Assembly: GCA_035236585.1 (NCBI GenBank) | Contig: CP141127.1 | Location: 46,142,001 to 46,206,000 of the forward strand | DNA: 64,000 nt | Direction: 5' to 3' | DNA from: Warburgia ugandensis | Lineage: Eukaryota; Streptophyta; Magnoliopsida; Canellales; Canellaceae | Part shown: positions 12,000-25,945 of the stretch, one piece after another | Numbering within the stretch: the stretch's first letter is position 1 | How the letters are laid out: every line of letters starts with the position of its first letter | The notes under the pieces: model-generated | The model's input: the letters and a program-made list of their open reading frames with translations, nothing else | What the model was told of the DNA's origin: nothing | The model's database searches: none | Made by a program: the position numbers and the translations under genes

Positions 12000-13560
12000 A
12001 GCTTTAGGCACATAGGGTGCCTCCACGATATGTTCAACAGGAGATTTCCATCTCTTTTCTTTCTCTTATATTTTGGTTGCCTCATTATCCTCTACAGTTT
12101 TCTTAGGCAGCCCCACTTTCTTGTTGACCTAATAGCCACTCCTAGGGGTCATCATAGACTTGGCTTTCGCATGAGAATTATGTGTTTGAGAACTAAACCC
12201 TTTCTCAAATTGGCACTTAGGTTAGGGATGGGTTGACTAGGGAACTGACCCTTGCCTTTATCCTATAATGCAATAAACAACTGGCTTATTTGCATTTCTA
12301 ACTTGGCTATGGCTTGAGAGTTAACATGAGTAGAATGTTGACTATCATTCTGCAAGTGGTGTAGGGCCTTATTAGTTTCTTCATTTTGCTTCAAAGTTCT
12401 TTTAATAAGGGACTGTATATTTTCCTCAAAAGAAGGTTTCTTTGGTTGTTGGAAGCTAGGTTGCTATTGGGGAATTGTAGCTCTAGGAAAGTTCTATGTA
12501 GGGGAATTCATAGAATATTCGCCCTGGTAGGTGTTCTTCAATCATGAAAAATTTGGATGCCTAGTCCATCTAGGATTGTAGGTCTCAGAATATGGGTTAT
12601 TGCTAGGAGTGTGATATAGATTTAAAGCATTCCCTTGTTCTAATAGATATTCGTTTAGTGCTCTATTTTATTGATTAGACATGGTCATATTAGCTAGACT
12701 AGAGCAAAGAGCACAAACCTCCTCTGGAGGCTTAAGAGATGTAGTACCCATGAGGGGTTGAAACATTGTTTCAAGTTTTTCTACCCTCCCATCATACTTG
12801 TCCATTATCTTAAGTGCAGAGTTGAGCTTGTACGCTAGATTTGTATATAGTCCAATATCACACATGCCTCCTTTCTTTGGAGGTTGGTTGTTTCTCTCTA
12901 TTTGGATTAGAGTAATCCCATTGTTAGAAAAAATCCCAGGCCTTTCTCTCATCTCTTCCACTTGCTGGACTAACCATTTGTCTATTTTGAGACATAAATG
13001 CCTTGTAGAAGTATTAAACTTGCTGCTATTTCTCAAATCCATGATGTGGCCATTTCTACAATAGTTCATTCCACTGTTCCTAGCATTCATAATATTATTC
13101 ATCATCCCTTTGCTGGAAATTGATAATTTCCTTATGAAGGGCATTAGTTTTGCAAATAGGGAAGAATTTATTAAAAAACATTCTAGACAATTGGTCTCAT
13201 GTATTGATGGAACCTACACCCAAAGAATTTAGACATAACTTGGCTTTATCCTTAGGTGGCTATGGAAACAACTTAAGCCTAATTGAGTCATCCAAAAATT
13301 TTTAAAACTTAAATGTGGCCAAAATACCAAGTAATTCCTTAATATGTAGGCATGAATTCTCTCTTTCACGACCATAAAAAGAGGGGAGTAACTGTATGAC
13401 TCCTAGTTTTAATTCAAAATGGTCTCATTTGTTGGAGATAATGCCATATACAATGGGGTATTGAGTTGGAGTAGTGCATAAAAATCTCTAATAGATTTAT
13501 GCTCGAGTTCTACTGATGGTACAGTGATGGGATAGGAACTTGGTTTCTTAATCCTTACCT
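12000..13560 (-). pseudogene. Element A gag (Athila-like, broken)
   Basis: Gag forms the virus-like particle. The N-terminal part is readable at about 13440-13100: FELKLGVIQLLPSFYG, then LDDSIRLKLFP, then a DKAK..LNSLG block, and MFLNKFFPICKTNALHKEI, the standard retrotransposon gag order. The C-terminal half is open at 13144-12668 (158 codons) with KIDKWLVQQVEEM, a QPPKKGGMCDIG stretch and a weakly heptad-like segment before SLKPPEEVCAL. No clean CCHC zinc knuckle is visible. The opposite-strand frame at 12798-13064 is a shadow. Element B shows the same gag split in two by element C. Confidence 0.75.
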
Positions 13561-13599
13561 AAGGTTACATTCAATCTATGGGTCAAAAGGTAGTAGCTC

Positions 13600-14834
13600 T
13601 AAGTTCTTAATTCGACGCACTTGCATAAACTAAGCTAATTCCTAATTAAATGATATGACCTAACTATATGCTGACTCCAACTCTATGTGATGCGCACTCA
13701 ATCCTAGTAAAGATTTAATGGAGTTGTTTTGATTATCTTTTGTTACCACATAGAGTGGTGGCTTCTGAGACCTAGATCTAGACAGCACCTTTTTATCTAG
13801 ATTTGATTACTACTTACTAGTTGGGTTCTAGTCTAAAGTGGTTAATACAATCCTCATGTCATGAGGTAGTAAGACCTCAATTGACATTAATGGAAGGTAT
13901 GGGAAAATCACTTGAATTTTAGGATACCCACTATAAACACAATGGTAAGAAGCCACTAGAGTGACAATAGATCATGTCCTTCTAAAAGGGTCGTATGAGC
14001 TAGTTAACCCTATGTCTCTTCTTACATGATTATATATTAATGTTTAAAGTATGGGATCATGACATACACGCATTTGATTGATTCCTAGGCGACCTAAGAA
14101 TCTAGTGATGAAATCAAGTCCTTATCTTATAAGGGTTCTTGTCGGGACCTTTTTAGCATTATGTTCCATCCCACGATAAAGCTTTAAATGTGAAATGCAA
14201 AATAAAAACAAACTAGTGCCTACCTATATGCTACTTAACAAAGGGTTGAAGACCCTAACAAACGAGACATTATAACCAAATAGTGTATGCCTTGGTTATG
14301 CTGGGCTTGGGCTAAACTTTGTTAGACAATTGCTTACTAGTGTAGCAATCCTAAATATTCTGCAACATATATCAATGCATGATACTAATGTATATGATTT
14401 ATACTACCATCACAATTTTATATTAAATGCACTTTATACTAGAAAATAAAAGTGGATGAAGATTGCTCGCAGTGAGGGTTTCAATGATGATCAAGTGTGG
14501 GCCACCATACCCCACAATGCCCTCTATTATTACAACCCATTGAAAAATTAAATAAAAAAACTACAATGGGCCTCACTTTAGTTTCACTCAAATCTTAATC
14601 TAGGAAAACAAATAAGAAAAAAAAAAAACTAATCTATGTTGATGAAGCCTTGGCCTACAGGATCGTCACTACTCCTTTGCCAATTTCACTTGCATAAAAA
14701 TCAAACAAATATGATCAATATGAGTAAAATAGCAATAAATGAAAAAATGATGAAAAGCCTAAACTACTGCACCGTAAACCTATACTAGAGGTAAATAATC
14801 AAAGATAAGGTCCACTGCACAATTCCATTGTGAT
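13600..14834 (-). other. Element A 5' leader
   Basis: Non-coding leader between PBS and gag. It shares ordered blocks with 45500-46775 (element C), 50420-51497 (element B) and 60543-61005 (plus-strand unit), including the block GATCAAGTGTGGGCCACC at about 14490 and the GATGAAGCCTTGGCC block at 14641. No protein-coding signal is seen. Confidence 0.7.
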
Positions 14835-14852
14835 TCCCCAGCAACAACATGA
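14835..14852 (-). promoter_or_regulatory. Primer binding site of element A, tRNA-Asp type
   Basis: On the minus strand the end reads GTTGTTGCTGGGGAATC, close to the Athila/Tat PBS TGGCGCCGTTGCCGGGGA (12 of 18 by my alignment). It sits a few bases inside the LTR end, after an AGCTTTT spacer that recurs as AGTTTT at the other Athila-like units here. Confidence 0.75.
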
Positions 14853-17436
14853 AAAGCTTGTTGTGATGTTTTAATTAACTCACAAGCAAACAAATTAGTT
14901 ATAGTAAATTCACTCAATGGAGGCTGATCCCATGAGGAATCAAACATATTGTTTGATTAGTGGGTCCTTCCTTAAACTACTTAATTTGGAGAAGACAATG
15001 AGATTTTGAACCTAAACTAAGAATAGTAACTTAACAAAAATGTAGAATATGGAAATATGTAAAGATGATAAAAACAAGCTAGACTTAGAAAGTTTCCTAA
15101 AAACATACTTTCTACAAATAAAACTTTCCTAATTATAAACTTTCTAACAATGAAAATTAATAACTTTCTAATCAAAGCATAATAGACTAATGGAATCAAT
15201 ATAAGAAAACACATAAGTAAGCAAGGAAATCAATAATCCACAATTCAAAAAATCATCATGAATAGTGCACATAGTTCATGATGAAAGAATAATGCAAGTT
15301 GCAACAATTGGAAACTAATGAGTAAATGCTTCTAATGCACCCAATAACACTTATCTAAATGTACATGTAATGACCTAGTATGCAAACATAATTAACTACT
15401 TAGCTAATGCACTACCCTTAGAATCATTTGCATGACTCATGGCCTATGTGTAAGTAGTCAAGGTGTGCTCTTTGATTCCTAAATGAAATGCATATAACAA
15501 CTAAGATACAATTCATGGAATATATAAAAACACAATAGAAATGTGTTGCTCAAAGAACCCTTACACATTAGCATGACTTGCTAAACTAGGTGACAACCTT
15601 CATAATCATGCACATGACTCCAAGGAGTGGTGGGCATGAAATTGAAGAGTGAGGTGTGTGAGAATAGACAATATAACTCCAAAATAAGTATGGATCATGG
15701 CATTAACCCGCAATGTAAACAAAGATTGAATCTATTGATATTCATAACATGAATCAAAACTAGCTTTTTTATTAAATGAAATGACAACACAAGCACAAGA
15801 GAACAATACAATTACGGATATGCACAACATCCTAAACCCAAAAACCCTTTTAAACCCCTTCAATCATCATCCAATATTTAAGGTAAGCATGCATTTGAAC
15901 CCTTGAAGGAGTACAAATGACTAACCACTAAAAAGAGTAGGAAAGAAAGCACCAAAATGAGATCTATAACAATGAAAGATTAAGGGAAAAAAGGGAATGG
16001 AAAAAATGGATTCAATATGAGTTATCCCTTGGCTATCACTTCAAGGGAAAGGAAACCTTAGATCTTTGAAAAAAGATGCAAGAAAACTTAACTAATGGAA
16101 GGCACATAAAGGAGATCTTAAGCATGAAAACAAGCATCAAAAGGAAATCAAAGCACGGAAAAAAAAATCAAAAGCTATAGGAATCTAACCCTTAATGGAA
16201 GAAAAACCAATGAACAAGTGCTAAAGAGGGAGGCATGGAACTCTTGGAAGAAATTGCTCAAAGGAGAAAAAAAATAGAAGGCAAGAGGAGAAAAGGTAAG
16301 ATGGGGGATGCCTCCTCTTTTGGAGTAGGCATTCCTCTTTTCCAAAGTTTCAACTTGTTACTTAAGTTTTTCTAGGGTAACATAAGTAAAAGGTAGGGTG
16401 GGAATAAGAAGAGAGAAGAGTGGATGGTTAGTATTTGAATATGGACGGCTACTTAGAGTTTATTAAAGAGGCAACATGGTGGAAGAATTGGTGGGAGAGA
16501 CCTTTTTGTTTTGGGTGGGGCGTCACCTCTCTTTCATGCATGCATTTCCTTAAAGATAGGATGAGGTGGCAGGTGAGATAGAAGAAGAAAAAGAGAGGAA
16601 ATTGAGAATGGAAAGAAAGATAGAGAGGTGGGTTAGAAGGTGTTAGAGGTGGAATGAAAAGATTGGACTCCTTGGACAACTAAGAGGAAGGAGGCTCCTA
16701 CATTGTGGGATCTAAGTGTGGATTTCCTTTGCCTAAGATATTTCAGGTGAAAAGGAGTTAGAAAGAGGGGGAAATGTGAGAAAAAGGTGAGGTAGATAAG
16801 CTAAGTGAGAGATGAAAACTTCTACTTTGTAGGAGTTGGGCATGGGATTTGCTCCCTATAGGGATTTCACATGGAATGCTTAAGAGGAATGGAAGGTGGA
16901 TGAAAATAGAGGGAAAAAGAGAGGAGATAAGAAGGAAGAGGAGAAATAGGAAGTGGGTTGATTGGTTGGCTAAGATGGGATTTAGAAAGGTGAATGGTAG
17001 CCTTTGGATCCAAATTGGATGGCGAATCATGGAACAACATCGGTGACATCAAGGAGGGGAGTGGGACACCAATTTCTAAGGAGATTGGTGTGAAACTCCC
17101 AACTCCATAGGTGTCTCATATGGAGTTCCTTGAGTGAGGTGGAGAATGAGAGAAAGTAAGAAAATAAGTAGAAAAGTTGGGAAATTAATATGACCTCTTC
17201 CTATTGGTCCACGTGGTACCTTATCCAATTAAAATTTCACTCAAATATCCTCTCATTATCTTCTTATTATCGCATGATATTTGCTTAGATTCTCCTCCAT
17301 TCATAGCTTTCAATGTAGCTTAGCTCAAGTGGCTTGATGGCTTGCTTAGAGAGCATATTTGGCTTGGCTTCATGGTAGCTTTGAGGTCTCTTTTGGCTTG
17401 GCTTGGTCACAAGACCCCCTTGGCTTTGATGGCTAG

Positions 17437-17441
17437 CTAGG
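17437..17441. repeat. Target-site duplication CTAGG (left) of solo LTR E
   Basis: CTAGG here and again at 29818-29822, immediately outside the TGTAATAAC... and ...GATGCTACA ends of E. Perfect 5-bp match. Confidence 0.85.
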
Positions 17442-20138
17442 TGTAATAACTGTAAATACATAATTCTGATAAGTAAATTCATACATTTACAAAAAAAAAT
17501 AGAGTAAAATTTTTTATTTAATTTTATTGATTAAGGGTGTGTTATAAAGGTAAAAATAAAGAATCGAATGAGAGTGTTAAGAAATTAGGTTAGTTTAAAA
17601 TGTCAAAATTGATTATTTAGTTAATTTGCATATTTAGAATCAAAGATTCCAAGGAAAAATGAAGATTTGATAATTACATTAAATTAACTTCAAAAGACTT
17701 TACAAAATAAATAAATTAATTAAAATATAAATTGATGCTAAATTAAGGAATGAGTGAGACCACTAGACATCATCCAAATCCTAGGATGAAATTCCAACTA
17801 ATTAGCTTAGAATTGTAAAATTTGTTAATTGCTTTCCAAGGTACAATTGCAAATATACCTTGGGCATGATATAAATGAAAACAAGTTAGTTAAATATAGG
17901 AGTTAATTGAATTTAAAATCCAAGTGGATCTAGGCCATCCATGTAGTGCAGTTGGACCCCATGCATCCCTCATTTTGCACTTGCATAAAAACTCAACCTA
18001 AGGATAAAATATACTTAAAAACTTAGACTGGAAAAAAAATAAAAAAGCCATTAATGAAGGGGGAGGGAACTAATGAGAGGATATGGGAAATTGTAGGAAG
18101 AAGGAGTAGGGAGGGAAGTCTAGGTGATGGAGAACTAGGAATTTAAAGGACGAAGTTGAGCTTCTATTGAGAGGAGCATTGAAGAAGAGGGAGTTGCAGA
18201 GAGTAAAGAAATAATGGTTAGCTAGAGGAAGAGGACAACCTACATAGAGAGTGGAGGGAGGCTAGCAGGGAAAATGACTCAGGTGAAAGAAAGGAGAGTG
18301 AAGAAAGATCACTGGGGTTTAACACCACTGTATGGGAAAGTGTTGAAGAGCCTCAGGCCAGTTGGAAAACTAGAGCCCTGCTTGAGTTGCATCTCCATGT
18401 AGTGAAGGAGGACGACGACAAACTCAGGAGAACTAGTCGGAAAACTCAATGATTCCACACTCTAAATAGGTCAAGGTTTTTCATGGGGTGATTTACTAAT
18501 GCAGTCTTGGATTAACTAAGTAGAAATTCGTGAATTTAGTTCAAATTGTGAAATAGTTTGCTTTCTTGTAGAATTAATCCGTACCATGTGTACTCCTGAA
18601 AGAGATCTTCTTTTTCTATCAAATCTTTGCTTGATGAATGAAGATTTTATATGACTCCTAGCTTGCATTGTGCATGTTCTATTTTAGTTTCTTGCATGCA
18701 TGATGAAATAAAGGATGAATCTCCTCAAGAAATAACATCCAAAAACTTAATAAAAAGAAAATCCAACTTATGGGTCTTACTCATAGATGATTGGACTTGA
18801 AAGTGGTGTGAAAAAAAAAACAAGGCAATATCTTTAATGGAAAAGTTGACTAAATCATCTAGCAAATAGTGATCAGGGACTGGGTGCTCCCTACATATCT
18901 AGACATACTTGTAGTGGGGTAGTGTCCATTCTCAACGTATAATTTGAATTTGAACTTCAATTTGTGGAATGTGAAACATGAGTTCTTTAGACTACATATC
19001 AATATTCATCTACATATCAATTTTCCCAAAATTGAGCTTTAAGCATTCATTAAAGGGCACTAAAAGGTAGGAAATAACATCAATTCCTGCACACGTGCAT
19101 GCAAGAAATGACACCATTGCCTACAATCTATTGGCTCACTATAGCTTGAATTGAAAATGGTAGTTAGATCTCCTCATTACCTTTAAGTTAATGAGATTCT
19201 TTCCCGAGGAATCTATGTGAAGTTAAAGTTTCAAAAATCAATGGCATCCATTCCTAGTTCACTATGAATAGGAAGTGTTGCCTTATGCTTTTGATTCGAT
19301 TTTGGATGTTCTAAATCTTTAAATATGTTGAGCTGATGGTAAACTATGAGAAATGCCAAAGATTTAGCAATGCAAGGCAGGGAATGGAATTGAACTTTCA
19401 ATGCCTGTACACACCCATGCTACTGGTATGGACATGTGAAGAAGATGACCAGACTAGAATTCTTGAGTCATTTGGAAATTCCAGTCCTAGGAATTCCTGT
19501 GTAAAAACTTTGCATAGTGTTGGAATTTGAGGAATTTAAGAATTCCTTAATAAAGAAAAATGTGAAAATCCATATATTTGTTTTTAATTTGACATGAAAA
19601 TTTTCTGATAGTTTATTTCACTAGATGTTGAGCACTGTAAGAACAAACTTTGAACTAAACAAAATGAGGGGTAAAATGGTAGATAGGCTAGAAGGTGAGA
19701 AATTACCAAATTACCCTTAGGTTATAATTTGAAGAATAAGTTAGTTCTATGAATGAAATTGCATATATTAACTCATCTAGGAACATCCACCTAAGACTTA
19801 CACTATAACCAAAGTCTCATAAGCCCTTGAAACATATAGCATTTCCTTAGGTCTTCTTTATTTAGGACTTGAAATGTTTCATAACCTAGCAACTAATGAC
19901 ATAGGGAATTACAACTTCATGTCATTGGAGAAAGTTAAGTACATCTTAGTTAAAGGAAATCCCTCCCTAAGATAAGACTATGATTTGACCATTTTACTTT
20001 TAGTCTTGTCAACCTATGGTCACTGAAATATAATTTTAAGTGACTAGCCGGCCTTAGTCTTTCCAAAACTCAAGAAACTCATCTTATAAATAGCTAGCAA
20101 TAGTCATCATTGTCATACCATCTTAGTATGTCAACATC

Positions 20139-20143
20139 TATGT
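20139..20143. repeat. Target-site duplication TATGT (left) of solo LTR G
   Basis: TATGT here and again at 27730-27734, directly outside the two ends of G. Perfect 5-bp match. Confidence 0.9.
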
Positions 20144-23100
20144 TGTGATGACCTGGGTTTTTGTAACACATTTTTCAAAGGCAGGGTCCTTAGTAGTAAA
20201 TTTTTTTTACAAAACAAAGCAGTGAAAATTCTTTTCTTTATAACTTGTTCTGAAAAACCCAAGTCATCACTTCATACCTAAAATAAGTAGAATTTTTGTA
20301 CAAGATAAAATTTCATTGAAGGAATATACTTTTATTAAATTCCAGAATTCATCTTGTGGTTCACAGTACAGCTTGGGTATCATTACAATACTTGTAAAAA
20401 TTACATAATCCAAATTTCAAGGCTCACCATATAATAAAAACTCTCAATACAATACAACACTCTCAAATAAAAATACATGTCTTCAAGGGGTATTCCTTAA
20501 TTGATTATTCTCCTAAGTCTTCTTTAGTCTTGAGCTCCTAACTCTCCTTCTATATCAAGATATTGTAAACATTAAAACATTTATAATATCTCAGCAACCT
20601 ATGCTTGGTAGGGGATTCAAGAAGCATAATAATTTGACAGTATAGTCCTAATACCTCATAATCCCTTTATTCATACTCATGGATCAATCTCTTTACTTGG
20701 TCATATATGTACCTCCTTACACATACATACTATATACTCTATATAGATATATACCTATGGTCAAAACTGTAAAAAATAGTTAATATCTCAAAACATAATC
20801 ATGCCCAGTTTATACTGAGTTGATAGATCATCCAGACTTTGCTAGACATACTCCCTTATTTGGGTAGTATCGGTAATTCACTATAACTAGGCATCTCATC
20901 ATGCCATATCATAAGGCATTTCACTATGCCATGCATCATAATGCAAAAATACTCAAAGGACTACTATGCATGCAGTCAGAATCCATACCAGCATGCCTGG
21001 ATGACTGCCCAATAATCCACCTATACCATCCTTGGTAGAAACCACAATATCCATGTCTGTATGGGGAGGACCATGGCTGTCACAGTGGCAGCCTTCCCAT
21101 AATTGTCCCACCTAACTTTTAGCCTCATTTAGGCTTGGTATCCATATAATAACAAGTTTTGGAGAGCAGGTGGCCAAACCCTACTAACTCTCCTATCATA
21201 GCATCCCTAGGCATATTCCTATTTAAAACAAAACTACAAGCCTCCATGCTTGTATGTAAAGTAATTCTTATACGTATCAGACAATTTGTCTGTTTACTTA
21301 GGGCTGGAATATCTTCTAGTTCCACATTCACTTAGAGTTTATTCCTTAATTCTAACTTAACATTTTCATATGTGTTTAGTTGGATCATAAGGGTTTCAGG
21401 GGATTTAATACAACTATTAACATTACACTTGTCAACATTTCTAGACATAAGATCATGTATTCAACATGTGCATCCCATGTAGATGCATTCATAAAATCCT
21501 CCTACCTTCAAGTAGTGATCCATCTCTTCAAACCTTCTATGATCTTGACTGACGTATGTAATATGTAAATACATATTGTCAATATTTATAAAATCTGAAT
21601 AATCCTATCTATATTCTTAGTCTAATCTTGTCCTTTGATATAAAGGATCTAGATCTTTTATCCTATCATGATCTATCTTCCTCAGATAGTGTCTATCCTA
21701 TTGATCAATAGATCTGATGGTTAGAATGATCTTCTAATCTTTCAGATCTAAGCATTTTCTATCCTAAGTCTTTATGTATTCCTTTCTTTGATCTTGATCT
21801 TTCATAGATTCTTTGATGAACAATTTATACTTGTTGACAGAGATCAAGAGCTTAGATCTTCTATCATCTGGTTCTTCTTTGATCTAAGTTTAGTTGTTTG
21901 ATCATCCCTAAGGAGGATGATCTTAGTTCTCTTCCTTGAATCATATTTGATCAAGGGTTTGGATTTTCTATCTAGATTTGTCTACAACATACATACGTAA
22001 TAAAATACAACATTAGGATTCTCATTGTTCTTAATCATTCAAGATCCTATGGATCTTATTTGATCATCCTTATCTTACTTACAGTTTTTATTAGGATTAG
22101 ATAATTTACTAACCATTTATGCTCTTATTATTATTATTCAACCAGTTAATGTTTTACTGGTTGAAGATAATTTATTTCAGTATAAGTCTAGAGTGCTCCT
22201 CTTATTTCCAATTGGCTAAGGCTTACTAGCTGAATGGTTTAACACAAAGTGGTTACTTCAATTCTCATGTAAGGAGGTGTTTAGACCTCACAAACATCAA
22301 TGGAAGGTAGGGAATTAGAGAACCCCCTTAACCACCATGCTAAGCATTCACTAGAGTGACCTTAGCTCAACCTTTCATAAGGTTCCTATGAGCATTTTAG
22401 CCCTAAGTACTCTTTCTAATTGATTTTAATTAAATCTATGAACATTTAAAATGTCATTCATGGGATTTATTATTCTCCTAGTTTGGTCCAAGGATTTGAT
22501 AATCCTTATACTATCCTATTGACTATAACCCTTACTAATATTAAGTCCAAGTCATTCACTCATCTTAATTTTCATGGATCTCTATATTTCATTAGATTTC
22601 ATTTTTGGTGATTTATAAATATTGAGACATAACTGCTAATTAAACAATTATATTTACTAACTTAAAGACAATTAATATGCTTATACTATACTTTGACAAT
22701 TCAAATAATTATACACTTTAAATCATAAGAGAATTGTACATTTATATCATTCTAAGCGCATTTATACTCTAATATACTAACATGGATCCTAAGTTATAAA
22801 ATACATGAAATTTTACTACTAATCTAATGGAATCATGCTTAAACTTTAAATTTAAACTAACAAGGCCCTAAGATAATTAAATCTATCAACCTAATAACAA
22901 ACTAATAACATTTAGAGAATAGCATGCTAAATTTTAAGAATTACACTATCATGCTTCCTAATTTATAACATAAATCACATTTACCATTATATTCTCAAAT
23001 AAAAGACAATTAAACTATCTAAATTCTTATTATTAGAAACTTTTACTTATGATCCAACCACTAGATCTTAGATCTTTTCCTTTAGATCAAGGGTTTTAAT

Positions 23101-23247
23101 CACATTTAGGTCTTTTACTCCATTAAGATCCAAAGATCATACCACTTGTTTTTGCCACATTTAATCCATGATTTCACTATATTCCATCATAGTCCCATTT
23201 GTTCAATCCATACTATGGGTCTGATCATGCTTGAACTCATTGATCAA

Positions 23248-23252
23248 GTGGG
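23248..23252. repeat. Target-site duplication GTGGG (left) of solo LTR H
   Basis: GTGGG here and again at 25946-25950, directly outside the TGT...ACA ends of H. Perfect 5-bp match. Confidence 0.9.
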
Positions 23253-25945
23253 TGTCACGACCCAGGTTTTCTCATGCATTTTTAAATGCAATACCTAATT
23301 TCCTAAGGCGGGATGCATCCCTATTTGAAAACCATTTTATAAAAACCATGCAATGCAGCGGAAAACCTTTAGTTTTAAACTCATTTTTGAAAACCCCGAG
23401 TGTCATTTGCTTTCACAACAACTAAGGTAGTTTTTGAAAAACTTCAGAAATCATAAATGTTTTTCCCCAGGTCTTTCCAGTCACAACGCACAGCCCAACT
23501 GTAACTAAGTACAAACACATGTCCAAAGGGTTGAGAGTTTACTTACATGTATATTTGTTTCCTTTTGGATTCAGTTGCTCATAGCACTAACATAGATGTC
23601 CTCTTTTTGTGAGTGGAGCTGTCCTGAACCATGATATATACGAACGTATCCTGTCCTTGAGTGCTTACTGATGTCTGAAAAATGTTAAGGATTGGGTGAG
23701 TATATAATATACTCAGTAGGAGCCTATCACTACTAGTTTTATAAATGCATGAGATGTTTTAAAATTATATGCTCATTCAAAATATGCATATGTTTGAATA
23801 CTCGAGTTCAATATCAGTATAAGAATCCATAATCAACTCAAATACTCATGACGTAAAAGATCACATAATCCAAAATTGAAAGTATCATATATATATGATG
23901 ACATCATGATATGCAATAGATGCTTCATGGAGTCCAACTCATGGACCTCTAGTATGGTATGGTCGACCAACCTCATATCATCCTATATGAAATGCACATA
24001 ACTCATCAAACCATAGGGTCCACTATGCCCACGACCTCCTCACCGTGTGGTCCACGGGTACCTGAGGACACTCGGTCATAGCCTCCACGGGGCCTATGAC
24101 ACGTCGACCTAGTGCTGTGACACCAGTGGTAGCCCCCTGTACTACATGCAGTCAATGTAGGGACTTGCCTCTTTTTGGGCGTGGTACCCATCTACCTATT
24201 AATGGTAGAGGCCGGGTGGCCAACCCAGACCCCTCGGCATAGCACCCACGGGCTTACTTGCCCAAATCACATAAGATTAAATAAACCAAAACCTCTTGTT
24301 AAAACTTGTCCTCTTTGGGTCCCTCACAACTGCCTGGCCCTCGGCACTCCAGCGTCTTTTGGCAACCCTCAAGGACATGCAATCTTTGCAAGTACTTAAA
24401 TCATGCAATGTATGCACTTATTCACAACACCTATATGTGCATAATGTATATGCAATCATTTCCAAAACATGGTTATGTACAAAGCATTTATCATGCATGC
24501 TGAATTAGGTCATGCAAATCAAGTCGTCTATTTAAAACATATGTTCTCAAAATAATAATGGTTCTTTTAAAAGAATCTAATAGTGATAGAGCACCTACCT
24601 GGCTAGGTCGCGCTAACCCTTTTGTCCTCGGACGCTCCTGATCATGGTTTGGGGAATCAAGGTTAGTTTGACCCATCTTTTATGGGTTTCAGAGTAGTTG
24701 GGTCTTATTACTTAGGCATTAAGGGTCCACCCCTATGCCTATGGGTGTCCTAAGGTCCTAATTTGGCCTTGGTATCCTCAGTTTTCCAACGTTCTAGTGG
24801 CCATGCGCAACCATCCTATTCTAAGGGTCATTCCTACCTTTTATTGGGCCTTGATTAGAGATTTTATAGTTTGGATGTGTCTGTGTCTTCGACACGGACA
24901 CAAGGCATTTTACTGCGTCTCAATCGGAGATCTAGATCTCAAGTTATAAGCATTTTAGTGTCCTATGTACATAGAGTCTTTAAAGACAAAAAGTGGGAAT
25001 GCTAGTGCGCTGCGCGTCAGCATCATGCGCCCTGGCTTCCTTAACAACCAAAATGATGCCTCTGCTAGTGCGCTGTGCATCTGTGGTGTGCGCCTCAACA
25101 GGCGCGTCTGCAGACACGCGCGACTTCTCCGCCCTTCTGTCCCTTTAGAGGGCGCGTCCCCGGACGTGCCCGTTGGTTTTCTTCCAACGCGTTCGACGCG
25201 TCACATTCCGTCCGGAACATCTGCGTCGACTGGGGGACTGGAGCATCCTCAGGACACCCTGGTTCAACCCTATTGAACCAGTGCGGCCCTGGGGATGTCC
25301 CAGGGTCCTTGGTGGCTCTCCCAAGCTCCGTTTTGCATGGTTTTTCATGCAAAAACTTAGGGGAATTGACCTTGGAACTATAGGGGAGATGGGTTTTGAG
25401 CGATCTCGGACGTACTTGGCTCGTTGTTGGGTTTTTCTCCTCATTTTCCCCTCTTGGTCACTGCTCCACGATGGGTTTTCTTCAAGGTTTTGGCCTGCCA
25501 TTAGAGGCACCCAAGACCTCTATTTGTAGGGCTTTTAAAGAGGGTTCTGAAGGGGTTCTAATCGCCTTTGAATGGCGGTGGAGAAACCTCCAGAATGGCG
25601 GTGGTTTCTCCTTGAAACACCGCCGTTCCAGAAACCTCTAGGAGGTTGAAGATGAAGGGTGCCCGTATCAAAACGGGCCCCTGTGTTTTGTCGCTAAACC
25701 CGTTTTTGTGAAAATTATAATTTTGCCCCTGAACTTCAAAGGGCCATAACTTGCTCATTTTAACTCCGTTTTGGGTGATTTTGGTCTCATTGGATTCCTT
25801 TTTTTGAGACGCATCTAATGGAGCTATTTTTAGGACCAAATTCCTAGGTTTAGTCAAGGTGACTAGTGAAATGACCAAAATGCCCTTATCTTTAAAATCG
25901 AACTTTTCATGGGCTTTTAATATTACAAAATTTGGAGTCATTACA
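23253..25945 (-). mobile_element. Solo LTR H, family 2 (2693 bp)
   Basis: It starts TGTCACGACCCAGG and ends GGAGTCATTACA, short imperfect inverted ends typical of LTRs, with a perfect GTGGG duplication inside solo LTR G. An inverted relative is present at 42510-45450, sharing both ends and long blocks near the PBS-side end (23253-23720 against 44990-45450 reversed). By analogy with family 1 the CCCAGG end is the PBS side, so it lies in minus orientation. Bases 25000-25520 are strikingly GC- and CpG-rich for this window and hold several overlapping open frames on both strands, which I regard as by-products of composition. Confidence 0.92.

Larger units (their letters stand above)
7864..14858 (-). 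mobile_element. Element A internal region (Athila-like Ty3/gypsy), degenerate
   Basis: Minus-strand internal region of an old LTR retrotransposon. Reading leftward from the PBS at 14835-14852 it contains a long leader (about 13600-14834), gag, protease, an Asp-rich linker, reverse transcriptase, RNase H, integrase and a C-terminal pol tail, the order of Athila/Tat-lineage elements. Every part is broken by stops and shifts. At the left it ends in sequence shared with the 3' untranslated parts of elements B (about 32850) and C (about 40850), then is cut off at the CACTA-like insert. Its 3' LTR is not in the window. Sequence outside the coding parts (7864-8198) is AT-rich 3' untranslated DNA. 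Confidence 0.85.

Noticed and set aside
12798-13064. 88-codon plus-strand frame
   Set aside because: Antisense shadow of element A gag (13144-12668).
16449-17052. Overlapping Ser/Pro/Leu/His-rich minus frames and a plus frame
   Set aside because: Purine-rich stretch of the A LTR gives long frames by composition; not conserved in the B or C LTRs.
24965-25641. Cluster of overlapping frames of 80-120 codons on both strands
   Set aside because: All fall in the GC-rich block of solo LTR H, where stop codons are rare by composition; no domain is recognised and J does not preserve any of them.
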